A stretch of 64,000 nucleotides of DNA from Phyllobacteriaceae bacterium (GCA_023954255.1 JAMLIH010000008.1:1-64000); one strand, 5' to 3'; counted from the first letter of the stretch, positions 51,774 through 60,595 are shown. Made by a program: numbers and translations. Notes: generated by a model not told the origin, from the letters alone.

Positions 51774-53258
51774 ATGTTGCACAATTTCAAACGGAAATTC
51801 GCAAGCCTCGCCATTGCCATGGCGCTGGTATTGCCGGCGGCTACCACGGCCGTCACGGTGCCCGCGCTGGCGCAGCCCCACGGGCCGGTTTCGGTAGCCG
51901 ATCTTGCCGAGGGCCTGCTTGGTGCCGTGGTCAACATTTCGACCTCGCAGAAGGTCAAGCAGCGCCGCCCCAACCTGCCGATCCCGCAGGTGCCCGAGGG
52001 CAGCCCGTTCCAGGAATTTTTCGACGACCTGTTTCCGCGTGGCGGCGAAGATGAAGAAGGGCCGACCCGCAACCGGCAGTCGCTCGGTTCGGGCTTTGTC
52101 GTCAGCGCCGACGGCCTGATCGTCACCAACAACCACGTCATTGCCGATGCCGACGAAATCGTCGCCAATTTCGCCGACGGCTCCAAGCTGGTGGCCGAAC
52201 TGGTCGGCACCGATCCGAAAACCGACCTTGCAGTGCTGCGGGTCAAGCCCGATGGCGATCTGCCTTTCGTTTCGCTTGGCGACTCGGAGAAATCGCGCAT
52301 CGGCGACTGGGTGATGGCGATCGGCAACCCGTTCGGCCTTGGCGGTTCGGTTTCCATCGGTATCGTGTCGGCAATCGGCCGCGACATCAATTCCGGCCCC
52401 TATGACAACTTCATCCAGACGGATGCCGCGATCAACCGGGGCAATTCCGGTGGCCCGCTGTTCAACATGGATGGCGAGGTGATCGGTATCAACACGGCGA
52501 TCATCTCGCCTTCCGGCGGCTCCATCGGCATCGGCTTTGCCATTCCATCGTCGCTTGCCAAGCCGGTAATCGATCAGCTTGTCGCGTTTGGCGAAACCCG
52601 CCGCGGCTGGCTCGGCGTCCAGATCCAGCTCGTCAGCGAGGAGATTGCCGAGAGCCTGGGCCTCAAGGACGCCAAGGGTGCGCTGGTAGGCGATGTGTTC
52701 AAGGACGGCCCAGCCGACAAGGCGGGCATCCAGTCGGGCGACATCGTGCTTTCCTTCGACGGCAAGGAAATCGAGACCATGCGCGACCTGCCGAAGATCG
52801 TTGCCGATACGCCGGTTGGCGAAAAGGTCGATGTGGTGCTCTTCCGCAAGGGCGAACAGCAGACTGTCCAGGTGGAGGTCGGCCGCCTCGAAGAGGGCGA
52901 AAAGGCCATGACCGCATCGAAGGAAAGCGATGAGGATGCGACCGAAGAAGACACCGCCAAGCCGGTGCTCGGCATGACACTCGAGGAACTCGGCGAGGAA
53001 TTGCGCGATGCGGAAGGGGTCTCTGCAGAGGTCAAGGGCGTCTACATCCTCGACGTCAAGGAAGGCTCCAGTGCCGAGGACAAGGGCATCGAAGCCGGCA
53101 ATGTCATTATCGAGGTCAATCAGGAGCCGGTATCGACCCCGGCAGATGTGGCCGAGCGCGTTGCCGAACTTGAAAAGAGCGGCCGCAAGAACGCCTTGCT
53201 GATGATTTCCAGCAAGGATGGCGACATCCGCTTCGTGGTGGTGCGCATCGAAGGCTGA
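51774..53258 (+). CDS. degP: DegP/DegQ-type periplasmic serine protease
   Basis: This 494-residue envelope protease/chaperone has a signal peptide cleaved after ALA (residues 31-33). The catalytic triad is H121 (TNNHV), D151 (KTDLAVL) and S225 (RGNSGGPLF). Two PDZ domains follow: GWLGVQIQLVSEEIAESLGL with PADKAGIQSGDIVLS, and a second after an acidic linker, starting GMTLEELGEEL. The start is the ATG at 51774 with AAAGGAACGGG upstream. It lies after hflKC and DUF2065, as one quality-control operon. Confidence 0.95.
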   Translation: MLHNFKRKFASLAIAMALVLPAATTAVTVPALAQPHGPVSVADLAEGLLGAVVNISTSQKVKQRRPNLPIPQVPEGSPFQEFFDDLFPRGGEDEEGPTRNRQSLGSGFVVSADGLIVTNNHVIADADEIVANFADGSKLVAELVGTDPKTDLAVLRVKPDGDLPFVSLGDSEKSRIGDWVMAIGNPFGLGGSVSIGIVSAIGRDINSGPYDNFIQTDAAINRGNSGGPLFNMDGEVIGINTAIISPSGGSIGIGFAIPSSLAKPVIDQLVAFGETRRGWLGVQIQLVSEEIAESLGLKDAKGALVGDVFKDGPADKAGIQSGDIVLSFDGKEIETMRDLPKIVADTPVGEKVDVVLFRKGEQQTVQVEVGRLEEGEKAMTASKESDEDATEEDTAKPVLGMTLEELGEELRDAEGVSAEVKGVYILDVKEGSSAEDKGIEAGNVIIEVNQEPVSTPADVAERVAELEKSGRKNALLMISSKDGDIRFVVVRIEG

Positions 53259-53287
53259 ACCCCCTCGGAAATCCGGTTCCAAGAATG

Positions 53288-53316
53288 AAGGCGGCCTTAC
53301 ACGGGGCCGCCTTTTT
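53288..53316 (+). terminator. Intrinsic terminator after degP
   Basis: A 9-bp stem AAGGCGGCC (53288-53296) with GGCCGCCTT (53305-53313) and an eight-base loop runs into five T residues (53312-53316). Confidence 0.9.
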
Positions 53317-53402
53317 CACGCCTGTCGATAGTGTCATCCAGTTGACAGATTGATTCAGCTGTTTGCGGCAGAGATTCCGATTTGTCAGATAACTGACTGG
53401 AA

Positions 53403-53975
53403 TTAAGCCGATTCCCCGGTTTTCGCCGACTGCCACTGGTTGCGGCTGATGGCATAGCTGGTGTGGCGTTTGAGATGGGGATGGCTGTCGGGTACACCGG
53501 GGTGATCGAAATCCCGTGCCGGGTCGCGCTGCATGCGGAGGCGCTGCATAACGGCGAGCGAGCGATGGTTGTCGTGGACGGCGAAGGAAACGACTTCTTC
53601 CAGCTTCAGGTCCTCGAAGGCAAAGTCGAGCAGGCGTCTTGCCGATTCCGTCACATATCCCTTGCCCCAGGTTTCCGGCAGAAGCCGCCAGCCGATCTCC
53701 ACACTGCCGTCGGCAAAGAACGGCTCGAGATCGGTACGGCTCAACCCGCAAAATCCGATGCAGTCGCCTTCTTCCCTGCGCTCGAGTGCCGTGAAGCCGA
53801 AGCCGTGTTCGGCGATCATCGTATTGAGCTTGTCCATTACCGGGTCTGCCTGTTCGGGCGTTCTGCGGAAGGGAAAGAACTCCATGATCTCGTCTTCGCG
53901 GTTGAGCCGGTGGAAGACCGGCCGGTCGCTTTCCTGCCAGGGACGGATGATGAGCCGTTCGGTTTCAAGCCTCAT
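53403..53975 (-). CDS. GNAT N-acetyltransferase, RimJ/RimL-like
   Basis: This 190-residue acetyl-CoA dependent transferase starts MRLETERLIIRPWQESDRP, the RimJ/RimL-type signature. IGWRLLPETWGKGYVTESAR carries the acetyl-CoA binding loop, and SFAVHDNHRSLAVMQRLRMQ completes motif B. The substrate may be a protein N-terminus or a small amine; this is not shown. Its start overlaps the serB stop by four bases, so it is coupled to serB. Confidence 0.88.
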   Translation of the reverse strand: MRLETERLIIRPWQESDRPVFHRLNREDEIMEFFPFRRTPEQADPVMDKLNTMIAEHGFGFTALERREEGDCIGFCGLSRTDLEPFFADGSVEIGWRLLPETWGKGYVTESARRLLDFAFEDLKLEEVVSFAVHDNHRSLAVMQRLRMQRDPARDFDHPGVPDSHPHLKRHTSYAISRNQWQSAKTGESA

Positions 53976-54868
53976 GGCGATACGAACGCTTCCTTGCGGT
54001 ATCCCTGAAGGTAGAGCAGGGCGGTCAGATCGCCATGGTCGATGCGGATTTTTGCCTGTTCGGCGACGGTGGGCTTGGCGTGCAATGCGACACCGGTTCC
54101 GGCGATGGCCAGCATGCCGAGATCGTTGGCGCCATCGCCAACGGCAATGAAGTCTGCCGCCGACAGGCCGCGCTCGGCAGCGATACGTTCAAGGGCATCG
54201 ACCTTGGCCTGCTTGCCGAGGATGGGTTCGATCACCTTGCCGGTCAGTTTTCCGTCCCGGACATCGAGCAGGTTGGCATGATGCTCGTCGAAACCGAGCG
54301 TAGCGGCGATGCGGCGGGTAAACAGCGTGAAACCGCCGGAAACCAGTACGCAATGGCCGCCATGGACCTTCATGGTGGCGATAAGCGCCGGTCCGCCGGA
54401 GGCCAGTGTGATGCGGCGTTCGATGATATCGTCGGCAATGGTTTCCGGAAGGCCGGCCAGCAGGGCGACGCGTTCGCGCAAGGCCGGCTCGAATTCGATC
54501 TCGCCGTTCATCGCCTTTGCCGTGATGGTGGCGACCTTGTCCTTCAACCCCACTTCGGCGGCCAGTTCATCGATGCATTCCTGGTCGATCATGGTCGAAT
54601 CCATGTCGGCGATCAGTGCCTTCTTGCGCCGCAAGGTGGCGTCCTGAACGGCGGCGTCGACGGGAAGGCTGCCGAGGATGCCGCGCACGGCCGCAAGCGC
54701 GGCTGCGGGCTCCACCGGGAGGGCGGGAACAAGGTCGGCGGCAAAGCCCGCATCAAGCCAGGTGGCCTCAGCGCCGCCAAGTGCACTGCCGGCGCGTTCG
54801 AGCAGTGCATCGTCGAGCAATGCCTCGCCAGGCGGGCACAGAAGGGTTATGACGGGACTTTCGATCAT
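53972..54868 (-). CDS. serB: SerB, phosphoserine phosphatase
   Basis: This 298-residue HAD phosphatase performs the last step of serine synthesis. The catalytic motif DMDST is at residues 88-92 with IDQECIDELAAEVG after it. VSGGFTLFTRRIAATLGF gives motif II, and FIAVGDGANDLGMLAIAG gives motif III/IV. An N-terminal domain of about 80 residues precedes the HAD fold, as in E. coli SerB. I chose the ATG at 54868. It is transcribed divergently from miaA, with 74 bases between. Confidence 0.94.
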   Translation of the reverse strand: MIESPVITLLCPPGEALLDDALLERAGSALGGAEATWLDAGFAADLVPALPVEPAAALAAVRGILGSLPVDAAVQDATLRRKKALIADMDSTMIDQECIDELAAEVGLKDKVATITAKAMNGEIEFEPALRERVALLAGLPETIADDIIERRITLASGGPALIATMKVHGGHCVLVSGGFTLFTRRIAATLGFDEHHANLLDVRDGKLTGKVIEPILGKQAKVDALERIAAERGLSAADFIAVGDGANDLGMLAIAGTGVALHAKPTVAEQAKIRIDHGDLTALLYLQGYRKEAFVSP

Positions 54869-54942
54869 GGCGGGCGTGGCTGCAATCGTGACTGTGTTCC
54901 GGTTGCCGCACAAAACACGACGGAGCGGGAACCGACAGGGCA

Positions 54943-55863
54943 ATGTTGAAGCGGCCCATTCTGATAGCCGGACCCACGGCAAGCGGCAAGTCCGCATTGG
55001 CGGCAAGGCTGGCACAATCCGGCGGATCGGTGATCAATGCCGACTCGATGCAGGTCTATGATCTGTTGCAGGTGTTGACGGCGCGCCCCGGCAGCGAGGA
55101 ACTGTCCCTCGCGCCGCATCATCTGTTCGGCCATGTCAGTCCGGCGGCGGCCTATTCCGTTGCCCGCTGGCTCGACGATGTGAAGCCGGTGCTGGATGAA
55201 CTGGCAGCGCGCGGCGCCCGGCCGGTCTTTGCCGGCGGTACGGGGCTTTATTTCAAGGCGCTGCTCGAAGGATTGTCGCAGGTTCCGCCGATCGAGCCGG
55301 AAATTCGCCAGTCCCTTCGAAAGGCAGCGCAAACGGACCTCGCAAGGCTCTATGGCGAACTAGAACGGGCGGATCCCGAAAGCCGGTGCCGGATCAAGCC
55401 GGGCGACAGCCAGCGTATCGTGCGGGCGCTGGAGGTCGTCCGTTCAACCGGCAAGCCGCTTTCCTGGTGGCAGGCGCAGGACGGGGGCAGGGGGCTGCTG
55501 GCGGCGAAGGACTGCATCAAGGTCGTTCTCGAACCGGATCGCACCGGGTTGCGGGCGCGCATTGCGGCTCGTTTCTCGGACATGATGAAGGCGGGCGCGA
55601 TCGACGAAGTCAGGGCCTTGCTGTCGCTCGATCTGCCAGGCGACATGCCGGCGATGCGGGCAATCGGCGTGCGGGAGATAGCTGCCTGTCTCGAAGGTAC
55701 GCTGTCCGTGGAGGCGGCGATCGACAAGGCGGTTACCGCCACCGCGCAGTATGCCAAGCGGCAGTCGACCTGGTTTCGCAACCAGTTCGGCCGGGACTGG
55801 CTGCGGTTTGGCGATGCACAGGCTGCGCAGGCCGCGATTTTCCGTCTTACGAAGGCGGAATAA
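54943..55863 (+). CDS. miaA: MiaA, tRNA dimethylallyltransferase
   Basis: This 306-residue enzyme adds a dimethylallyl group to A37 of tRNAs reading codons that start with U. The P-loop is GPTASGKS (residues 10-17), followed by INADSMQVYDLLQVLT, FAGGTGLYFKALLEG, and KPGDSQRIVRALEVVRSTGK. The end has QYAKRQSTWFRNQF. All motifs are intact. Confidence 0.96.
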   Translation: MLKRPILIAGPTASGKSALAARLAQSGGSVINADSMQVYDLLQVLTARPGSEELSLAPHHLFGHVSPAAAYSVARWLDDVKPVLDELAARGARPVFAGGTGLYFKALLEGLSQVPPIEPEIRQSLRKAAQTDLARLYGELERADPESRCRIKPGDSQRIVRALEVVRSTGKPLSWWQAQDGGRGLLAAKDCIKVVLEPDRTGLRARIAARFSDMMKAGAIDEVRALLSLDLPGDMPAMRAIGVREIAACLEGTLSVEAAIDKAVTATAQYAKRQSTWFRNQFGRDWLRFGDAQAAQAAIFRLTKAE

Positions 55864-55967
55864 ACCCTCTGTTAACCATGCGGTTTAAGAGCCCATTCAG
55901 GGATGTGACCTATAGTCATGCCAAGCTGTGTGCTTCCTATAATGAGCCCCGGAAAGCCGGAAAGCCT

Positions 55968-56747
55968 ATGTCGAAAAGAGGAATTCATTTTGAGGGCATT
56001 ATCGCCCCGTTGAATACGCTGCTGCTGGTGGCGGCGCTGGCGCTTGTCAGCTTCTCCCTCTACAATTCGATCTACAACTGGGAAACCTATACGCTGAAGA
56101 CCGGCGGCATGCTTTCCTGGGGCGAAAAGCTGCAATTGTATCTTGCCGGCCTGCTGCTTGCCGCCGTTGCCTTCTCGGTGCTGATCGTCACTCCTGTCAT
56201 GCGGCGCAACACCCAGGAGCGCACGCAGATGGACAAGCGGGCGCAGACCTTCAAGACCCAGGCCAATACCGATCCGCTGACCGGCATGCACAACCGCCGC
56301 TATTTCGAACGCGCGCTTGCCGGTTATCTTAAGGAATTCAACGCGGTCGGTGCGACCCTGGGCCTGCTGATCCTCGATCTCGACCATTTCAAGAGCATCA
56401 ACGACAATTACGGCCACGATGTCGGCGACATCGTTCTGAAGGAAGTCGTCCTGCGCATGCGTGCGATCAGCCGCGAGCACGACATCGTTGCCCGTCTGGG
56501 CGGCGAGGAATTCGCCGTCATCACTCCGTTTGCCAATCGCGAGCAGTTGCTGGGGGTTGCAGAGCGTTACCGCAACATGGTGGAAGCGCTGGCGATCAAG
56601 CACGGCAACATCATCATCCGCCCGACCGTCTCGATCGGCGTTGCCACCAATGACGGCGAACTGGACAATGCCGACGACCTGTTCAAGTCTGCCGACCAGA
56701 AACTCTATCAGGCGAAGAACTCCGGCCGTAACCGCGTCGCAGCCTGA
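55968..56747 (+). CDS. Membrane diguanylate cyclase (GGDEF)
   Basis: This 259-residue protein makes cyclic di-GMP. Two hydrophobic helices (about residues 16-33 and 57-76) anchor it with a short periplasmic loop, which leaves no room for a large sensor. The GGDEF domain starts DPLTGMHNRRYFERAL. The active site reads GGEEF (178-182), a functional form, and the inhibitory site RxxD (REHD, 169-172) lies five residues before it, so product inhibition is expected. The ATG at 55968 is chosen; ATG 55878 would add 30 residues. Confidence 0.9.
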   Translation: MSKRGIHFEGIIAPLNTLLLVAALALVSFSLYNSIYNWETYTLKTGGMLSWGEKLQLYLAGLLLAAVAFSVLIVTPVMRRNTQERTQMDKRAQTFKTQANTDPLTGMHNRRYFERALAGYLKEFNAVGATLGLLILDLDHFKSINDNYGHDVGDIVLKEVVLRMRAISREHDIVARLGGEEFAVITPFANREQLLGVAERYRNMVEALAIKHGNIIIRPTVSIGVATNDGELDNADDLFKSADQKLYQAKNSGRNRVAA

Positions 56748-56845
56748 CGGATGCAGAAGGGGCCGGCGCGGCGCTTTCCACAAAACTGTCATGTCTCTGT
56801 CATATTCGGTGCCTAGGCGCAGCAAGCTCCCACAAAGGCTGGCTG

Positions 56846-57370
56846 ATGAAGAACATTCTTGTCCTGTGTACCGGCAATTCCGCCCGTTCCATCCTGTGCG
56901 AAGCCCTGCTCAACCGCCTGGGAGCCGGGCGTGTGAAGGCCTTTTCGGCAGGTTCCGATCCCAAGGCAGCACCGCATCCGGCCGCCCTTCGCCTGCTTGA
57001 AGCCGAGGGCTATGAGACCGGCGGCTTTGCTTCCAAGAAATGGGATGTTTTCGCCGGCAGGGACGCGCCGCAAATGGACATCGTCATCACCGTCTGTGAC
57101 AATGCCGCCGGCGAAGCCTGTCCCGTCTGGCCGGGGGCGCCGGTATCGGCCCATTGGGGCATCGAGGACCCGGCGTCGGTGGAGGGTGAAGGCCAGGCCG
57201 ATGCGTTTCTTTCAGCCTACCGGCAACTCGGCCAGCGCGTGGAGGCGATGCTTGAACTTTCACTCGAGGACATGGAACCTGCGCAACTGAAGGCCGCGCT
57301 CAATCGCATCGGCGCCCAGTCGGGCGGGGCCACGGAACTTGCGATAAAAAAGGGGACAGGGCATGGCTGA
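56846..57370 (+). CDS. arsC: ArsC, arsenate reductase of the LMW-phosphatase fold
   Basis: This 174-residue cytoplasmic enzyme reduces arsenate to arsenite. The nucleophile lies in the CX5R loop CTGNSARS (C8 to R14). Two more cysteines, C84 and C92 in VCDNAAGEACPVWPG, fit the thioredoxin-coupled relay, and HWGIEDPA provides the acid Asp. Its end overlaps the aqpS start by eight bases, so the products are co-translated. No arsR or arsH is nearby. Confidence 0.9.
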   Translation: MKNILVLCTGNSARSILCEALLNRLGAGRVKAFSAGSDPKAAPHPAALRLLEAEGYETGGFASKKWDVFAGRDAPQMDIVITVCDNAAGEACPVWPGAPVSAHWGIEDPASVEGEGQADAFLSAYRQLGQRVEAMLELSLEDMEPAQLKAALNRIGAQSGGATELAIKKGTGHG

Positions 57371-58028
57371 GGCCTCGGCGCAGAAGCTGGTTTCGGAGTT
57401 CACCGGTACCGCACTGCTGCTGGCAACCGTCGTCGGTTCCGGCATCATGGCGGAGAACCTTGCCGGCGGAAACGTTGCCGTGGCACTGCTGGGCAATACC
57501 ATCCCCACGGGTGCGATCCTCTATGTGCTCATCACCATGTTCGGCCCGGTATCCGGCGCCCATTTCAATCCTGCGGTGACGTTTGCCTTCTGGCTGCGCA
57601 AGGAAATCGCGACCGCGCCTGCTTTCGTCTACGTGCTGGTGCAGATCGCGGGCGCCATTGCCGGCGTGCTGCTGGCAAATGCGATGTTCGATTTGCCGGT
57701 CTTGCAGATCAGCGAGAAACTGCGCTCCTCGCCCGGACAGTGGTTGTCCGAAGTGGTGGCGACCTTCGGTCTCGTGCTGGCGATCTTCATGGCGCTTCGG
57801 GCGAGGCCGGAGGCAGTTGCAACCGTCGTCGGCCTCTACATCACAGCGGCCTACTGGTTTACCGCCTCGACCTCCTTCGCCAATCCGGCAGTGACGATCG
57901 CGAGGCAGTTTTCCAATACGTTTGCCGGCATTGCGCCTTCCGGTGTTGCCCTCTTCATAGCGGCGCAAATGGCTGGAGCCGTCATGGCGGTCCTTCTCGA
58001 CCGCTTCCTCGCCGATTCTCGACGCTGA
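57363..58028 (+). CDS. aqpS: Aquaglyceroporin-like channel, AqpS type
   Basis: This 221-residue MIP-family channel has six hydrophobic helices and two NPA boxes: HFNPAVT (NPA at 69-71) and SFANPAVTIAR, where the final Arg is the selectivity-filter residue. Coupled to arsC, it probably lets arsenite leave the cell by diffusion, as AqpS does in Sinorhizobium meliloti, replacing an ArsB pump. This role is inferred from that precedent and the operon. Confidence 0.87.
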   Translation: MAEASAQKLVSEFTGTALLLATVVGSGIMAENLAGGNVAVALLGNTIPTGAILYVLITMFGPVSGAHFNPAVTFAFWLRKEIATAPAFVYVLVQIAGAIAGVLLANAMFDLPVLQISEKLRSSPGQWLSEVVATFGLVLAIFMALRARPEAVATVVGLYITAAYWFTASTSFANPAVTIARQFSNTFAGIAPSGVALFIAAQMAGAVMAVLLDRFLADSRR

Positions 58029-58073
58029 GGTTGCAGGGCGGGAAAAGCTCTCAAGCTGATTCGGTTCGGGGTG

Positions 58074-58144
58074 CTAACTTTTTGTAAAATAGCGCATTTT
58101 TTTTGAGCATTCCCTTTGACTTAACGAATTATTTACGGTTTCCT
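58074..58144 (+). promoter_or_regulatory. Promoter region of first outer-membrane gene
   Basis: A -35-like TTGACT (58116-58121) lies 17 bases before TTTCCT (58139-58144). Overlapping it is TTAA-N7-TTTA (58121-58135), close to the CtrA site TTAA-N7-TTAA. A second box, CTAA-N7-TAAA (58074-58088), lies 47 bases upstream. Both boxes recur at the same spacing before the second gene copy. Confidence 0.5.
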
Positions 58145-58194
58145 AGAGGTGGGGCCCGCAACTTTACAAGCTTGTTTTGCCGGGGAGCATCATC

Positions 58195-59202
58195 TTGAAA
58201 CCGACACATTGGCTGTTGCCAGCCGCATTCGCATCGCTCGTGGCCGGGCAGGCGAATGCCGCCGACGCACTTGATTCACAACAATTCGAGGAGCGGTTCT
58301 CCGGGGAGGCGGTTTCGGCGCTCAATGCCAAGGTGGAGGCAGGCGGCTTTCACATCTCCTTCGATGACAACGGCAATAACGACACCAACCTTGAGAGCGC
58401 TCATGGTTATGTTGTGCAGGGCGCCGTATCACTGCCAATCGGGAGCCAGTTCGGGCTGCAGATCGATGCCGGCACAATGCATGGTTCGGCAGATGCCGAC
58501 TCGCCCTTTTTCGGATCTCAGGAGCTGGATATCGAGGCCTATGGCCTTGGCGGACACCTGTTCTGGCGCGATCCGGGAACCGGCCTGCTGGGTGTCTATG
58601 CCCACCAGACGGAATACGACATCGAGGGTGTCGACATAACCCATAGACGGTTTGGCGTCAGCGGCGAGGCCTATCTGGGCAATTTCACCCTCAAGGGCTT
58701 TGGCGGCCAGGATCACGTGAAATACGACTCCTTTGCGGACGGCACCTATTGGGCTGCCTCCGGAGAGGTCGATTTCTACTTCACCGACGACTTCATGGTG
58801 AAGGCCGGAATAGAGCACAGTTTCAACTCGACCTCCGGCTTTGCCGGTATCGAGGCGGCGTTCTCCTCCTCAAACGTCGCTTCTGCGCTGTTTGCCGATG
58901 TTTCCTTCGGCGAGGCGGGAACCACGGCAATGGCCGGTCTGCGGTTCTATTTCGGCCAGGAGGCCAAGAGCCTGAAGCGCCGCCATCGCGAGGATGATCC
59001 CGACATCAACCTCTTCGATAATTTCGGCGCGCTTGGCAGTTGCGTTAATGGCCTGAGCGATCTGCCGGACGAACCGGAGTTGATGGCAAAGACCATGGAA
59101 ATGGCCCCGACGAGAATGATGCCGACGGCCCCGGACTACGACGCCGACAACTGCGATGTCGATTTCAAGCCGTACAATCCGTATCCGATGGATCCGACTT
59201 AA
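58195..59202 (+). CDS. Outer-membrane beta-barrel-like protein, copy 1
   Basis: This 335-residue exported protein has a signal peptide (LLPAAFASLVAGQANA, cut before ADALDSQQFEERFSG). The next 250 residues alternate Gly/aromatic beta strands (for example GYVVQGAVSLPIGSQFGLQI, YGLGGHLFWRDP, TAMAGLRFYFG), fitting an outer-membrane barrel. A soluble tail follows, with KSLKRRHREDDPDINLFDN, a GSC motif and DNCDVDFKP. The start is TTG behind GGGGAG; the second copy starts the same way. Not assigned to a named porin family. Confidence 0.8.
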   Translation: MKPTHWLLPAAFASLVAGQANAADALDSQQFEERFSGEAVSALNAKVEAGGFHISFDDNGNNDTNLESAHGYVVQGAVSLPIGSQFGLQIDAGTMHGSADADSPFFGSQELDIEAYGLGGHLFWRDPGTGLLGVYAHQTEYDIEGVDITHRRFGVSGEAYLGNFTLKGFGGQDHVKYDSFADGTYWAASGEVDFYFTDDFMVKAGIEHSFNSTSGFAGIEAAFSSSNVASALFADVSFGEAGTTAMAGLRFYFGQEAKSLKRRHREDDPDINLFDNFGALGSCVNGLSDLPDEPELMAKTMEMAPTRMMPTAPDYDADNCDVDFKPYNPYPMDPT

Positions 59203-59373
59203 GACTGCCTGCTGCCGGCGCAGCAGGCCCCTGCCTATCGTTTTCTTGCAGCGGCATACAACAGGATCGCCTGATCCTTTGAGCAGTTCGTGTCTTGCCG
59301 GGGCAGGAAAAATCTCGACTGTTTTGGACCAGGACAGCTTGCTCCATTTCATTAATTGGTTTCGCTTTATGCG

Positions 59374-59445
59374 TTAACCATTTGTAAAGGTTTCAGCTTT
59401 TTATGCTGGATATCCTTTGACTTAACGGAATATTTACGCTTTTCT
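59374..59445 (+). promoter_or_regulatory. Promoter region of second outer-membrane gene
   Basis: TTGACT (59417-59422), a 17-base spacer and TTTTCT (59440-59445) form a promoter-like pair. TTAA-N7-TTTA (59422-59436) overlaps the -35 box, and TTAA-N7-TAAA (59374-59388) lies 48 bases upstream. This matches the arrangement before the first copy. Confidence 0.5.
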
Positions 59446-59494
59446 CCGGGCCGGGACAGCATATCCGTCAGTTTGCTTGGCAGGGAAAATCAGC

Positions 59495-60511
59495 TTGAAA
59501 CCAATCCGGTCGTTTTTGACGGCCGCGTTTGCAGTGCTCGCATGCGGGCCGGTGAACGCTGCCGATACGCTTGATTCACAGCAATTCGAGGAACGGTTTT
59601 CCGGTCAGGCGGTATCCGGCCTGAACGGCAAGATCGAGGTCGGCGGCTTTCACGTTTCCTTCGATTCCCATGACGATGTGGGCGAAAGCCTGCAAACCTC
59701 CCAGGGCTATCTGGCGCAGGGTGCGGTTTCGCTGCCGCTCGGCAGGCAGTTCGGCCTGCAGATTGATGCGGGCGCCTTGCATGGCACGGTGGAAACCGAA
59801 GGCGTTGCCTTTGCATCCGAAGACCTCGGCGTTGAAGCCTATGGGCTGGGCGGGCACCTGTTCTGGCGTGATCCTGAAATTGGCCTGTTCGGTATTTACG
59901 GCCAGCAGACCCGTTATGACCTGGAGGACGTCGATATCACCCACACGCGGTTCGGGGTGAAGGGCGAGGCCTATCTCGGCGATTTCACCCTCAAGGGATT
60001 TGCCGGCCGCGATGTGGCCGATTTCGGCTTCTTCGGCGAGGGTGTCTATTGGGCTGCTTCCGGCGAAGTCGATTTCTACATCACCGACGATTTTCTGGTG
60101 AAGGCCGGTATCGAGCACAGTTTCAACGCAATCTCTGCCTTTGCCGGCGTTGAAGCAGCTTTTTCCTCGAGCAAGATCGCCACATCGCTGTTTGCGGAAG
60201 CTTCCTTCAGCGAATCGGAAACAACGGCAATGGCTGGCGTCCGGTTTTATCTCGGTGGACAGGCAAAAAGCCTCAAGCGCCGCCACCGCGAGGACGATCC
60301 GGACGTTAACCTGTTCGACAATTTGGGTGCACTGGGTTCCTGCCTCAACGGCATTACTGCGCCGCCGGAGGACATGCTTAAGCCGGCGATGGTGACACAA
60401 AAGGTCAGTGCGCCAACTTCGCGGGCGCTGCCGATGCCGTCGCTGTCGATCCCTGATTTCGATCCCGACAACTGCGATGTCGACTACAAGCCGGTGATGA
60501 TGAGCCGGTAA
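59495..60511 (+). CDS. Outer-membrane beta-barrel-like protein, copy 2
   Basis: This 338-residue paralogue of the preceding gene has a signal peptide (FLTAAFAVLACGPVNA) and a mature start ADTLDSQQFEERFSG. Most barrel residues agree with copy 1 (YGLGGHLFWRDP, YWAASGEVDFYITDDFLVKA, KSLKRRHREDDPDVNLFDN). The loops and the linker before DNCDVDYKP differ. The start is TTG, again followed by AAACC. Separate promoters suggest both copies are expressed independently. Confidence 0.8.
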   Translation: MKPIRSFLTAAFAVLACGPVNAADTLDSQQFEERFSGQAVSGLNGKIEVGGFHVSFDSHDDVGESLQTSQGYLAQGAVSLPLGRQFGLQIDAGALHGTVETEGVAFASEDLGVEAYGLGGHLFWRDPEIGLFGIYGQQTRYDLEDVDITHTRFGVKGEAYLGDFTLKGFAGRDVADFGFFGEGVYWAASGEVDFYITDDFLVKAGIEHSFNAISAFAGVEAAFSSSKIATSLFAEASFSESETTAMAGVRFYLGGQAKSLKRRHREDDPDVNLFDNLGALGSCLNGITAPPEDMLKPAMVTQKVSAPTSRALPMPSLSIPDFDPDNCDVDYKPVMMSR

Positions 60512-60540
60512 ACCGTCTCTGCCTGCATTCAAAAAGGCGG

Positions 60541-60569
60541 TTGACGCAGTGTTCCGTGCTGGCTAGTTT
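60541..60569 (+). promoter_or_regulatory. Promoter of the ilvB leader
   Basis: TTGACG (60541-60546), a 17-base spacer and TAGTTT (60564-60569) form a good housekeeping-type promoter, with transcription expected near 60576, about 20 bases before the leader peptide start. Confidence 0.65.
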
Positions 60570-60595
60570 GCGCGCGCAATCGAAGGATAGGCGAA

